DNA of 60,801 nt, taken from Porogramme epimiltina (Eukaryota; Basidiomycota; Agaricomycetes; Polyporales; Polyporaceae). Position numbers and translations under genes: made by a program. The DNA is taken from assembly GCA_900155495.1 (NCBI GenBank), contig FTLJ01000069.1, forward strand, positions 1 to 60,801, given 5' to 3'. Under the pieces are notes generated by a model. The model was not told the DNA's origin and did not search any database. It saw only the letters and a program-made list of their open reading frames with translations. This document shows positions 12,285-23,582 of the stretch, piece after piece (the first letter of the stretch is position 1; each line of letters starts with the position of its first letter).

Positions 12285-13375
12285 GACGCAGGGCAGGAGG
12301 CTCGCGAGCGCGGGGCGCGCGCCTAACCGTGACCGCACTCCGCCACAGGTGCGCGTTCATGACAAAGTCGCCCGCGAGCATCTCCACGCACGCCGCGTAG
12401 ATGATCATCCCCGTCGGCACCGCGGATGTCACACCCTGCAGGAGCACCAGGTGCGCTGCACGAGGCACAGGGGGCGAGCAGCGGGGAAGGGGAGAGTCGG
12501 AAGGGAGGAAAGGAAGAAGGAGCGTTAGTTATATTACCTCAACAGCGAAAACGGGGAGCGGGGGATACGCACGTCCTCGCGTCCTCGCGTCCTCGCGTCC
12601 TCGCGTCCTCGCGTCCTCGCGTCCTCGCGTCCTCGCGCCGCCGAGCGTGGTGATCCCGAGCGCGATCCCGAGCGGCGTCGTCGCCGCGAACGTAACCGCG
12701 AGGAGTAGCTTCAGCGCGTGCGGGCCGTGGTGGTTGTTGGGGAGGCCTGTGATGCGAATCCGGAGCGAGAGACCCTCGAAGAGTTGGTGAAAGACGATCG
12801 CGGCGACTAGTCGCGACGCTGTGTGCCGGGTGCGCGGTGAGCATACGCGCGCAGCGAGAGGGAGAGGGGAGGTGGGGAAAGGGACGCACTGAACTCGGAC
12901 CCGGCTGTGATGGACAACATGAGGGCGATGACGAGCGAGTGGATCATGATCCCCATTTGCGGCATCTGTTGTCGTTGTCCCCCGCGCGCAGCTCAGCCCT
13001 CAAATGCTCTCAGAAGCAATGAAAGGGCAGCGCAGCGACGCACCAGGATCCCGACGATCTGCCTCCGCCGCCCGACCCTGTCGCTTCGTCCACCAGGGCC
13101 CCCCCTGCACTCCTCGTCCACATACAAGTCCTCCCCGTGCGCGCCCGTGTCCGAGTAGCCAGCGCCCCGTATCCCGTCCATCCAGTTCTCCATGTCTAGA
13201 TGCGTGTGCCTATATCTGTGTCAGTGAAGAAGGACATGTCGCCCGCCGGGGTAGGCACTACTGCCGCGCTTGCCGGGAGCGTCATCGCCCGCCCGGGGGG
13301 GTGTGCGCGTGCGCGTGGTGGGAGTGAAGGTTGTGGAGGAGGGCGGTCGTGCCATACGAGGCGAAGACACCGTTG
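12285..13375 (-). pseudogene. ZIP-family zinc/iron transporter, copy 3 (decayed)
   Basis: Third ZIP copy. Its C-terminal part is the best kept of the three: IIYAACVEMLAGDFVMNAHLW (first 20 residues at about 12.35-12.42 kb), FHQLFEGLSLRIRI (about 12.75-12.81 kb, with the canonical glutamate) and MGIMIHSLVIALMLSIT (about 12.9-12.96 kb). Upstream, the acidic linker and the PLNG..ASYG segment are recognisable to about 13,370. The sequence then jumps to the gene's 5' flank at 13,420, so all exons for the first helices, including KHFGTG, are deleted. An 8-unit minisatellite sits at the end of one exon. Confidence 0.8.
12573..12636. repeat. 8-bp minisatellite, 8 units of GTCCTCGC
   Basis: Eight perfect copies of GTCCTCGC. 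The array occupies the same place in ZIP copy 3 as the six-unit array in copy 1: on the gene strand it follows an exon coding ..ALGITTLGG and precedes a GTGCGTA donor. The different unit number means the two copies would read different frames through this point. Confidence 0.95.
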
Positions 13376-13419
13376 AGCTGGGAGGCTTAATTAGGCGAGC
13401 CTGAGGGGGGCTTGGGAGG

Positions 13420-13770
13420 GGCGGGGTAAGCCTGGCCAATGGGCGTCCTCGGATACAATGGGCAGGAGGGCGCTAAGCGAGCAGGCCGCTCCCTCCTCCG
13501 GCCTTGGCTCATCCAGAGGCCCAGCACGCCCTCTCGCTACCCGATAAGTACTCTGTCTAGTTCACGTTCTCTCTTATGCGTCGTCTTATCAAATGAATCC
13601 CGCAGTCTCTTTGAACAGGGCTCCCTACAGGCCCGACCTTACGGCAGACACCTGCGAAGTTCGAACTTCGGGTGCACATAAACTAACGGCCGGTGGAAGA
13701 TACGCGCTGTGAGTGGGAGCAGGGTGAAGCGGATGAGCTGTGCGCTGCACAACTAATCTCACTGGCACAC
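13420..13770 (-). repeat. Duplicated ZIP 5' flank, copy B
   Basis: Matches the block at 2,040-2,460 in the same order and orientation, and lies immediately next to the truncated ZIP copy 3. It is thus a retained 5' flank whose adjoining N-terminal exons have been lost. Confidence 0.65.
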
Positions 13771-13774
13771 ACAG

Positions 13775-14630
13775 GCACCAGATAGTCTGAACCACGGTGA
13801 GCTGAGGTCGTAGCTTCTCCTTTGCTCCTTCAACCTTCAAGTTCCAAACTGACACCAACATCCAGTCAGCTACAAAGCCTGTATTCCCCGAGGCGGCGTC
13901 TGGGTTAGTGGGACTTACCGACTCATCTTCGGCTGCAGTATCCCACGTCTGTGGACTGGGTTTGTTGCGTTCGCACACGCGGAAGGAACAGTGTATGTGT
14001 CTCCTCACCTGTCCCCTCCCCACACACGAACTCAAGCTCGCCCTCCCTAACGACGCATGCGCTCGACGACCCTGCAGTTGCGCTAGCTCGGGGGGTATCT
14101 TGGAGGGTCTGCGCTGGGGCGGCTCGCGCTCGTCTTGCAGCATGATCCCGTGGAAGTGCGGGGACATACTTTCCTTGACGCTCGAGTGGGAAAGTGAGGT
14201 ATGTGTCTGCACTTCGTTCTCATGAATTAGAGCTCATAAGCTGGTACTCGATGGCTATGACATTCGAACCACTTCCAAAACGACAGTCGGAGAACGTAGC
14301 ATAGATCCCTGTACTGTACAATACGTCGATATGTTGACGAAGACGAGTCGACGACCCTCGCACGACATCATATTAACGTGACATTTGAGGTCTAACGTAG
14401 ACCTTGTGATCCTATTTGTCGTGCCTGAGACCTCATGCCCAACCATGTGCAAAACAAAAGACAAAATAAGCAACAACCCTAGGTATCAAGGGTGTATGGG
14501 TGTACTAGGGTACGGTAGGAGTGTCAGTGTTCTGGAATAATCGTCCAATAAGAACATATCACGTCCGGGTCCTTCCTCGCATAGACATTAGCCGACACCA
14601 CGTCGTTGAATACGTGATAGTAAGCAGGTA
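13775..14630. other. Gene-poor stretch with one unassigned minus-strand frame
   Basis: A minus-strand frame from 14,212 down into the duplicated flank (13,625) is open for about 195 codons. I recognise no domain, and it overlaps the ZIP flank repeat, so I do not call it a gene. The rest (14,220-14,630) is AT-richer and appears to be 3' flank of the next gene. Confidence 0.4.
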
Positions 14631-14634
14631 ACCC

Positions 14635-15317
14635 TCAGAAGACGATTTGAATCTCAATAGGCTCGCAACCGGAAGTTTCTGGCCTGAAGAAGACGCTGTT
14701 GGAGCCACCGTCAGGGCAGAGGTTGAAGGAATCCGTGACTGAGTCTACGGCAAGGAGTGGCGTGATCGTGCTATTGACATTCTGTATCGGAGCGTACGTT
14801 AGATAAATGCAGTCTCCAGAGAAGGAAACACCGCACGTACTGCACCACAGTACTCTTGAGCACCTGTAGAGGGGTCGACGTCGCTTCCGGTGATGAACGA
14901 AATCGGCAAGCCGTCGACTACGTTGCTGCCGTGTGCACCCGTCCCATTCATCGCCATCGGGATGAGCCTGCCGTCTTGTAGGGAGAGGGTAGGGAACGGA
15001 TTGGAGTTTCCTGAGGAATCAGTCTGTGTAACAGTAGGCTCAAATGTCAGTTTCCTTCGACCTGCGCCCCGGCATCGAATGGCACGCACCGAGATGACGT
15101 AGGCCACGTCGCCGCCGTCAAGCACGCTCTCCTCGCGAAACACGAGCGGCATACTGTTACCAGCGCTGTCGAACGCGACGAGCGTAAACGGGCCCGAGTT
15201 CGTAAAGCCAATGCTGCCAAGGTTTGCGCAGCTAGGGGCGCCAGCTCGCTTGGTGGGGAAGCCGGCTACACAAGAGGCTGCGGCAAGGGCAGCAATAGCG
15301 AAGCTGAGCGCGAACAT
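14635..15317 (-). CDS. Small secreted protein of unknown function
   Basis: Three exons (15317-15090, 15023-14841, 14781-14635) with clean GT..AG introns give 185 aa. The N-terminus MFALSFAIAALAAASCVAG is a classic signal peptide. It is followed by a dibasic Lys-Arg at residues 23-24 that could be a Kex2 site, so the mature protein likely starts near 25. A handful of cysteines (SCANLG, EYCGA, NLCPD, SGCEP) could form disulfides. The 66-bp intron 1 is a multiple of three without stops, so intron retention would add 22 residues without breaking the frame. No family is recognised; an extracellular or effector-like role is inference only. Confidence 0.8.
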
Positions 15318-15426
15318 TTCGAAGCAGAGACGGAAATGGAGAGCGTGCTACAAAGCTTGAAAGACTCAAACGCAGGACGATATGAGCTTGGGTGGGTGTC
15401 AGACATGCATTGCGGCGACGTCCGCG

Positions 15427-15435
15427 TTTATATAT
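15427..15435 (-). promoter_or_regulatory. TATA-like box of the small secreted protein gene
   Basis: ATATATAAA on the gene strand, about 110 bp before the ATG at 15,317. Confidence 0.5.
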
Positions 15436-15439
15436 GTTG

Positions 15440-16390
15440 TAAAAGGGTGCAGCGTCGGTCTGTTGAAGCCGTGACCCATTGGCATATACATCTGACATCG
15501 GCTCTGGGCCCTTTGAAGCGTGCGATTTCTTCGGATGGAGAGCCGAAGTAACACTGTTGATGCTAAATGGGTAGCTTCTTGACGTCCGACGTTCAATGCC
15601 GGCACTACATTGAGAGGTCGGATCTGTTCGGCGTACATGAGAACTGAACAAAGTGTGGACGGGACATACGCGCGTACTGCCTTGCGTGGGGACGTTTGTC
15701 TGCTACGAGTTTCAGAACATCCCCATAAGTGAGTCTCCAATATGGAGCCACTGATGTTTCCGCTAGTCGTTACCACTGTAATGAAGTGGAAGCTAGGCCC
15801 AAGTGCGAGCCCTGCCCTGCTTGCCACTCCGAGCCAGGCCCCCAGGCCCCCTAGCCAATAGAAGCCGTTCAGCCCGGCTCTGCCTAGCTTATACGCGGCT
15901 GTGCCTAGCAATTTGTGGGCCTCAAGCCGCGCCGGGCCATGCAAATAACTGGTAGTCTGCCTGAGATTACCATGTATGTCCATTGTCCAGCCTGGATCTG
16001 GCCCTATGCTAGAACTCTAGTCCTTGTCGTCTCACCTAGATTATCGTGGGGCACTAGAGAATACTCTTGCTCTTGCCTTGCCTTTCAGAGATGGATGTCG
16101 AGGTGAGTGCGGTGTTGTATGGAAGTAGAAGGGGCTCAATGAATACAAGATATGTTCGCATCAAATGGCGCGTGCCAACCTAGAGCCGGCCCTAAAGACC
16201 TTCTTCACGTGATTGGGGCTCATACTGTAGGTTCGACTTGGTGTGTCGTGCGAATCGTGCCAACAGCCACCAAGGCGCCGCGGGGGCCGGGCAGTAATAA
16301 TAGGTGTGCTTTATTTCTAGACTGCAATCATCACTCCGTGGCCGCGGTGGAAATAGAGGGATATGGTCTCGTTATACTACATGTGACATT
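15440..16390. other. Intergenic, no gene seen
   Basis: About 950 bp with only short overlapping frames. A GC-rich part at 15,800-15,950 repeats short words such as CCTAGC, CCCTGCC and GAGCC, and could be an old repeat remnant. From about 16,395 the 3' flank of the next monooxygenase starts, shared with the fragment at 11.3 kb. Confidence 0.45.
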
Positions 16391-16482
16391 CAAGTTGACT
16401 CCGAGTGGGGAACTTCACGAACAAACGGCGCTCCCGTCTATGAACAATCGTGGCCGACACTGCTTCTAGTCCATTGAAAATA

Positions 16483-18400
16483 CTACAAGTGAACACTCAA
16501 CGTCGGCGGCGCTCCGTCCTTGTGCTGCCCCGAAGTGGCGAATACCTTGTCCACCATCTCCAGCGCCCGTTCCCGGTCTGCGGTGATGCTCCCAGCAGTC
16601 AGCGCCCACTCGCCCTCCTCTTCCAGCCTCTGAGCGACCACGGCGAGCCACTCCGGTGGGAACGCACCCGCCGCGCTCTCAGCGGGCGTGATGTTCTCCC
16701 ACCCGACGCGATGCAGTTGGAACAAGTGTCCGTTCTCATCGGAGGCTCGCTGGACGCCCTGGGCGAACGGGCGGCGGATCTCGTCGAATATCTTGAGCGC
16801 TGCGGGGAGGTGTGTGACGTCCATGTCGGGGTGGGAGAGGACGCTCGCGAGGATGAAGCCGTCCTGTGGGTTGGGCGCGGCGCCCCGACCACACGATCAA
16901 TGGTCCGGCCGACGCGGGATGAGGCAGACAGACGCACCTCGATGGCCGCGCTGGCACCGGCAGCTTGGAATGGCGTCATAGCATGCGCCTATGGGTGTAT
17001 ATGTGACGGCAGTCAGCTCTGGTAGAAATGAGAGCCACTACCGTGTCGCCAAAGCTTACCGCGTCTCCGATGATTGCAACTCGTTCATGCACGTACGTCG
17101 GTAGCTTCCTGACCCTGTTGATCGCCCAGAGCAGTGGGTTTTGAATATTCTGCAAGCGTGTGTTATACTTTGATCTAGATACGAAGTAGAAAACTACTTA
17201 CCTTCAGAAGAGCCGGTACAGCGGGCTCCCACGTAGCGTACTTTGACACAACCTCTTCTGCAGTGACGGGCGTCGCCCAGGGACCACTATAGGTTGTCCC
17301 CTCGCCGCCGGGAGTATGTACCGTGCCGACAATATTGATCATAGTATCGCCAAGAATAGGATATGAAACGAGATGCTACGAGGAAGTCAGCGTCTACCAC
17401 TAAACCTTAGATAATGGCAATTTGGGCAAACCTGGTTCTTTCCGAGACGCTAAAGGACGAAAGTCTGTATTAATGCGTGACCGAGTGACAGGTGATATAG
17501 CTATATGACTCACAATAGTAGGCTTCATGGCCTCCTTCAGTTGCTCCTCCGAAAGCGTGCTCACAGGCACAAGCCCGCGGTACGCCACGCTGCCCGACCA
17601 AACAGGTTCGACCATTTGCTGAAGTTCCCTAGCCTTCTCTACCTCTCCATTAAGTGCAGCTTCTTCCATAAGGTGTGTGTACATCTGACGACGGATGGTC
17701 GAACGGATCCCATCGGACCCGACTAGAAGATCGCATGTCGCGGACGAGCCGTCCTTGAAATGAAGGGTGATTGGGTTAGTACCGGAGGCGCCGGAAGTAA
17801 GGGAGGGGTCGGTGTAAGACACGAGGCGCTTGGAGAAATGGATGGCCGATGACTGGTTGCGTAGGTTCTTGACGAAAACCCCCTGAAGCGCGGAGCGGTG
17901 GAATGTACGTACTTCGCAAAAGCGCCAAGATGAGTTTACGTTATCCAAGGCTAGAAAGGAAGTTGAACGCACGTCTCGGGCTTTGTTCATGGAAGAAAAT
18001 GCCTTCGGGCTGATCGCCTTTGACGAGACGAACAGGGTGGACTAAAGAGTAACGCAAGGCAGTTAGTATCGAACCGTGAGTACAGGGTCGAGCACTTACA
18101 TGGCACATCCCCCGATGCTTCCAATATGTCTGCTTCGAGCCCGAGGAAGCGCACAACCTCCCACACACGGGGATACATCCCGATCCCGACGCCAACCTCG
18201 GTGAGTCCTGCGGTGGACTCATAGATATCAACCTGGATCGCGGGGCAGTACTTCTGGATGAAGAGGGCGAGCACGAGTCCACCCATCCCAGCGCCGCTGA
18301 GAAAGTTCAAAGTTAGAATGCGGAGCTAAGGATGAGGCGGAGGAACGTACACTACGGCCACACGGATGGGGCTAGATTGAGTGGAAGAGTGCACAGTCAT
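16483..18400 (-). CDS. FAD-dependent monooxygenase A (salicylate-hydroxylase type)
   Basis: Flavoprotein hydroxylase that would use NAD(P)H and O2 to hydroxylate an aromatic or similar substrate. Nine exons: 18400-18351, 18296-18100, 18041-17973, 17911-17514, 17449-17432, 17375-17202, 17149-17060, 16988-16938 and 16863-16483, giving 475 aa. The FAD site GAGMGG is at 18-23 and follows RVAVV. The class motif GSDGIRS lies in exon 4. GDAAHAMTPFQ, the second FAD motif, spans residues 330-340. Exon 5 is an 18-nt microexon coding RLGKNQ. Exon lengths match gene B in exons 3, 5, 6, 7 and 8 (69, 18, 174, 90 and 51 nt). The frame is intact. Its position near a second monooxygenase, an Old Yellow Enzyme and A-T-R reductases suggests a secondary-metabolism role; the substrate is unknown. 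Confidence 0.9.
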
Positions 18401-18456
18401 GAGGATGATGAGTGGTGTGGTAGCTGAACCCACAGACGCACTGGCAGGCTTCTCTC

Positions 18457-18466
18457 TTTTATATAG
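18457..18466 (-). promoter_or_regulatory. TATA-like box of monooxygenase A
   Basis: CTATATAAAA on the gene strand, about 60 bp before the ATG at 18,400. Confidence 0.55.
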
Positions 18467-18469
18467 CTC

Positions 18470-21400
18470 GTCTTCTCTCTCCTCATTCTCGTGAAAGGAC
18501 GAGGCTTGCCTAGACTGCACAACACAGGTGAGGAGTGTATTGGAGCTCTGACGATTACCGAGTCCGACGTCTTCGCGTCGGAGGCAGGCCGACGTTGATC
18601 CTTGCCGCTTGGAGCTGGCCCCGCGGCGCACAAGAGCCTATGCGAAGGTGGCAGAGATACTTGTGTCAGGTCACCTGAGTGAACATGCGCAGAATATGGG
18701 TAACTCACATTAGAGTTTGACCGATAGCTCATCATAAAACGATAAACTACTGTGCCCAAGCGCAAAGCACAGCGGCGATTACGACAGCCAACGTCGTAGA
18801 AATGACAGCTTTGACGTCCGAGGATACCGTCCGCCGATACGCAGGGAACGATGTCACTTGTTGGCTTGAAAGCTTTCGAGAGCGAGAATACAGCAACCCG
18901 GTGTCCAGACGGCTTCCGGACGTTTTTTGGCGCCATAAGCGTGAGTTTGGTGCCGCGCGTACTCCAATAAAGGGGCGAGGTCTTCCCTGGAAAATGTGAG
19001 AGATACGCAGCTCGCGGAACAAGCTTACGGCTGGAAAGAGGATTTCTATTTTCGCCTGGGCTTTTGTCATCACGACTAGCAGGAGGCGGGAAGTTCAGCA
19101 GAGCCCTGCCTGTCCGCGGGCACGGTGCTGCGGGTATGACAGAGTGTCGGTTCCACATCTGCTGGGGTCAGTGAAATGCGTGATGGCGTAGCACCGGATG
19201 AGAAAACTTACCCCCACGCCGAGCGTCGCGCCGAGAAGAGAGCATGCTAAGTGCGCTTTTGCCCTGTTCATTGTCTAGCTTTCGCGCTGGATAAGACCCC
19301 CGTGCCGGCTCGACTGCGCCGTCTACTGGAGTTTTCCGATGTTTTGAAGAAAACGTTCCACATAGACTCCATGTGTACGTCTTAGCGGCCAAGTCTATCC
19401 ACCCTGGAGCGCTGAGCCTGTTCGGTTGGAACGATACCTATTTGAGCCATTTCAGCACTGGCGAGTTGTCTTCCGCGGCCAAGCAGAGAACAGGAAACCT
19501 TGATCGACTTAGGACATTCCGGTAGACGGCGATTGTCCCAACGGAAGGATTGTCCCCGCACAGGGCGGCCAAATGGTAAAACTCACCATGCTGATGTAAC
19601 GCTCCTGTCTAAACGCGCCTTGATACGCTCCGATTTAGGGCAGGTTTACGCGCGTGGCTAGTCCTTGCACGTTGCAAGTAGTTTGGAGTTTAACTAGGTT
19701 CGTTCAACTTGCGCACTTGCCGGTCTGATATATACGCTCTTCTTCCGCAGGGGTAGCACAGTGCCATCGCAAAGTGGTGAACAACAGCAATAGTGGTGCA
19801 GCTCACGATCCCACCATATCCCGGGTACTGGGGAGTCGGCTTGGTCCCGCAACGGCGCACGCTACACATCAATGACAGCTATAGAGTCTATCAGTTTTCT
19901 TCTCGGAGGTTCGCCGCCTGTCCAGCGCAGCGTAGGCAAGAGGTGCCACTCACCGATGCGTAAAGTATTATCCGAGGCGCATAATGGGGCCCGCCGGATG
20001 AGCAAGGTTGTTTGTACTTGCTGCCACGAGCAGCTGAAGAGAGTTCAGCTCACAACGTTTTGAACTGTTGTAGGCGCTGAAGCATGTGCTAGTGCGCAAG
20101 TCCGCATAGTAGACTGTTAGCGCGTAACAGACGTCACTCCTAGAGAGACACATAACCCGGTGACTAACATGCCTCTTGTATATCTTTTGTCACTGCCAGA
20201 CCTACGGAGGCTGTTAAATATGGTTCCACTGCAGCGCGTCTTTGCGTCGGGGTGAAAACGCGTGCATCGACGGTACGAGTTGCCGAGCCAGAACGGTCTT
20301 GAAGGGTGACGGGCCTACTCAATAGGACATTGTGCGGCGATAGAGAACGGCGTAGCTGCGCCCTCTGAAACACGTCGCATTGTATCGTCTTAATACGTCA
20401 GCACTGTGCTCCGTCGTCTGCAAGGATACTCACCTAGTAGTGGGCTAGGCCCTGGGACAACACATAGATCCAGACGACTTCAAATATTGACACGCAAGGT
20501 CAGGCTAGAACACGAAGCCGGCGACTTGATTGCCTGTCCTTGGTTACGTTGACTCGTCGATACCACTGGCATGCAAGACGGTCACCAGTTTCACTGGGCG
20601 CTAGTGGGCCGCAGCCCCAAAACAGTTTAGGGCCGGACATCACGTGCTTAGTCCGGTACACAGGATTACCTATAGTAGAGATAAACACGTCACTTATTCG
20701 AGGGATCAATACTGTTGAAGTCCCTTTATCTCTTCCGTATCCGCAATCCAAGCGTCTAAGTCTCGAATCTCACCGCCGACATCTGTCTTCAGTCTTTCCA
20801 CTCCAAGTCATTGATGGAGTACACAGCTCGTAGCTTTGGCGTCGTGCGCTCCGAAGTGAGTGGGAATTCTTGGCCTTCGGCATTACAGTCTACCTCAGGG
20901 AAGGATGCTGACGTTGGAGCATCTCGTGCGTAGTCGCGAAGGCTTCTTCGGCTGAAGCTTTCCGGGTGCAACATTGCCCCCGTGCACCCACCAGATCAAG
21001 GCCCATGGGTGATTGTCCCACCAAGATGCCGTGCCCCTGCCGTTTTCCAATCCATGCGATCAAAGCGTACCGCAATGTTTGAGGTATGAATGTGTGCAAG
21101 TCTCGCCGGGGTCTCGCAGTCTACAGCCGTCGTACAACCGAGTGTCTTACGGATCGCTGTGGGCGCAACACAGCCCACAGACTTCTACCCCGCCGTTTCG
21201 GATGCCTTCTCCCGGCGAATCTGTGGGTAAACCTTATCTCCGTTCATTTCTGCCTACCGGGCCGCTGCGCTCGTAGCGTAGATCAGCGAGCTGACGCAAG
21301 TTGCGTCCCTTCGACTTCTCTAGATGTTGGACGCGCCAGCCCGTCCGATGCGGCGCCGTCGCGTGAGGCATCATCTCGCATCCCACGTTCCCAAGTGCTG

Positions 21401-21480
21401 ACTATGCCATCCCCAGGGCTGGGAATGCGTCGCCAACGCGCCATAGAAGCACCTACTTCATTGTCGAATGGCTTCTCCGT
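18470..21480. other. 3-kb divergent intergenic region between the two monooxygenases
   Basis: No supported gene. Frames of up to 250 codons occur at 18.4-19.2 kb on the minus strand, but they lack recognisable domains, and I find no convincing spliced model. The region separates two divergently transcribed paralogues and should contain both promoters. A CGTCCGATG word lies at 21,342. Confidence 0.45.
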
Positions 21481-21487
21481 GGTCACT

Positions 21488-21497
21488 GTATATATAT
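21488..21497 (+). promoter_or_regulatory. TATA-like box of monooxygenase B
   Basis: GTATATATCA, about 105 bp before the ATG at 21,601. Confidence 0.45.
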
Positions 21498-21600
21498 CAT
21501 AGGTCGTCATGTTTCTTCGTTCAGACGCGACCAGCAAGGCCTTCAGAACCAGAACGTTTGTAGAGCGTCCACAGATTCACCATCAAAGCATATCTAAAGC

Positions 21601-23463
21601 ATGTCTACGGAATCTTCCGCAAGCCTCCGAGTCGCCGTTGTGTAAGCTCCGATCGACCCCACGCTCGCCATTCCTAGCTTATGTACTGACATCACTCTTC
21701 ACCTACTAGTGGCGCCGGACTAGGTGGTCTCTTCCTCGCCCTCTTCTTGCAGAAGAACTGTCCGCACATCCACGTGGACATCTACGAGTCGGCCCATGAG
21801 CTGACCGAGGTCGGTGCCGGAATTGGCATGTTCCCTAGGGTCTGGGAGATTCTCAAGACCCTCGATATCGAAGAGGACCTGGTCACTGTCATAGGAGCTG
21901 CTAACGGTCAGAGTATGTCACGCCCCCTCTGCGATCCCCCGCCACAGTTCGTGATTCTTATCGCTATCCTTAGCACTCCCTGTGAAGTTCTTCAAGTCAG
22001 ATGAGCCCAAGCCAGTCCCAGTTTGCGAGTTCCCCGCGACTAGTGGGTCTCTACGCTTAGTCTCTACTGCTCACTGGTAGGCTGAAGTTCATCTGCTCCT
22101 AGTGCGCCCCTGCCACCGCTCGCAGCTCCAGCAGCTTCTCGCCAAGCACCTCCGCGCACCCTCCGAGACACTCCACTTCTCCAAGCGCCTCGCGTCCTAC
22201 ACCGAGCCCGCCTCGACAGACCCGATCGTGCTCCGCTTCAAGGACGGCACCGAGGCTACGTGCGACGTGCTCGTGGGCAGCGACGGCATCCGCTCCGCCG
22301 TACGACGCACGATGTACACCGCGCTTGCGGATGCAGAGTCAGACGCGGCCAAAGCGGAGGCGCTAAGGACCATGGTCGAGCCCGTGTGGTCCGGTGTCGT
22401 AGTGCACCGCGGACTCGTCCCCGCGGAAGTGGTAGGTGCGGAGAATGCGCAGCGGGAGACGCAAGGGGGCTCTATCGTGAGTGTTCCTCCGGCTCTTGAG
22501 GAAGCACGCTCTGCTGATCAGTTTGATGTCGCATTGCTATAGCTTATCGGGAAGAACATGGTGAGCGCGAGATTGGTCTCCTTCTTTGATGCGTACGTGT
22601 AGAGCTGACCTGCCCGCAGAGCATCGTGAAGTACCCGATCGCCCACGGCAAGCTCATCAACATCGCCGCGTTCGTGGCTACCCCGGGCGGAGAGGGCACC
22701 GTGTACGAAGGAGAATGGGTTACGTCTGCGGTGGCAGAGGAGGTCGCGCAGAAGTATGCGTCGTGGGACCCAGAGGTCCCCAAGCTTCTCAAGGTAGGCC
22801 AGCTGTGCAGCCAGGGTCGGATTATGGGGCGCTCACATTACTAATCCGCCCCGCTCGCAGCACATGCAAAAGCCGCTCCTCTGGGCGATCCACCGGGTCC
22901 GCCACCTGCCTACGTATGCCAAGGGCAGGGCCGCGGTTATAGGCGACGCTGTATGACGCCATCTTCTCTCATCCATCACCAGTCAGAGGATCTCAGACTT
23001 CTTGAACAGGCCCACGCGATGACGCCATTCCAAGCCTCGGGCGCCGGCCAAGCGATCGAGGTACGCCCATCACAACTCCACGTAACATAACCTCGAAGCT
23101 CACAATCACCCCTCGCGCACGCCGCAGGACGGATACGTCCTCGCTTCCCTCCTCGCGCACCCGGGCGTCACGCGAGACTCGCTCCCGGCCGCGCTCAAGG
23201 TCTACGACGCCGTACGGCGCCCTTTCGCGCAGAACGTGCAGCGGCTGTCGGACGAGAACGGGCACACGTACCACCTATACCGGCACGGGTGGGAGGCGCT
23301 CAGCGCGGAGGAGAGCGCGGCGGGCAAGTACACGCCCGAGATGGTGCAGGCTATCGGGGACTCGCTGTTGCGGGTGACAGAATGGGCGGTGAAGGGGAGC
23401 GCGATGGAGGAGAGGGAGAAGGCGCTCGCGCTTTTAGAGGTCGAGCTGGCTAGCAGTCACTGA
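21601..23463 (+). CDS. FAD-dependent monooxygenase B (salicylate-hydroxylase type)
   Basis: Paralogue of gene A in opposite orientation. Nine exons: 21601-21641, 21710-21912, 21974-22042, 22103-22476, 22543-22560, 22620-22793, 22861-22950, 23010-23060 and 23128-23463, giving 451 aa without frame breaks. RVAVVGAGLGG is at the N-terminus, GSDGIRSAVRR in exon 4, VIGDAAHAMTPFQASG across exons 7-8, and DGYVLASLLAHPG opens the last exon. The 18-nt exon 5 codes LIGKNM. The methionine that opens RPCHRSQLQ is made by joining A and TG across intron 3. The protein is shorter than A mainly in exon 9. FAD-type hydroxylation is firm from the motifs; substrate unknown. Confidence 0.9.
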
Positions 23464-23582
23464 ACATCTCGTAGCAGCGGTATGTGTTGACGCGCATTGT
23501 ATGAGTATAAAGCACTACCATTTTGGAATAACCTCAGCGATTCGAACGAATTCATCACCTTTTTCCTTTCGAGACACAGTGA

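Noticed and set aside
1..12636. The GTCCTCGC arrays as CRISPR or telomere-like repeats
   Set aside because: There are no spacers, the unit is only 8 bp, the arrays lie inside transporter exons and the genome is eukaryotic.
13625..14212. 195-codon minus-strand frame
   Set aside because: It overlaps the duplicated ZIP flank and shows no motif.
18397..19158. 250-codon minus-strand frame next to monooxygenase A
   Set aside because: No recognisable domain. It overlaps the promoter and TATA box of the monooxygenase, and its composition is not protein-like.
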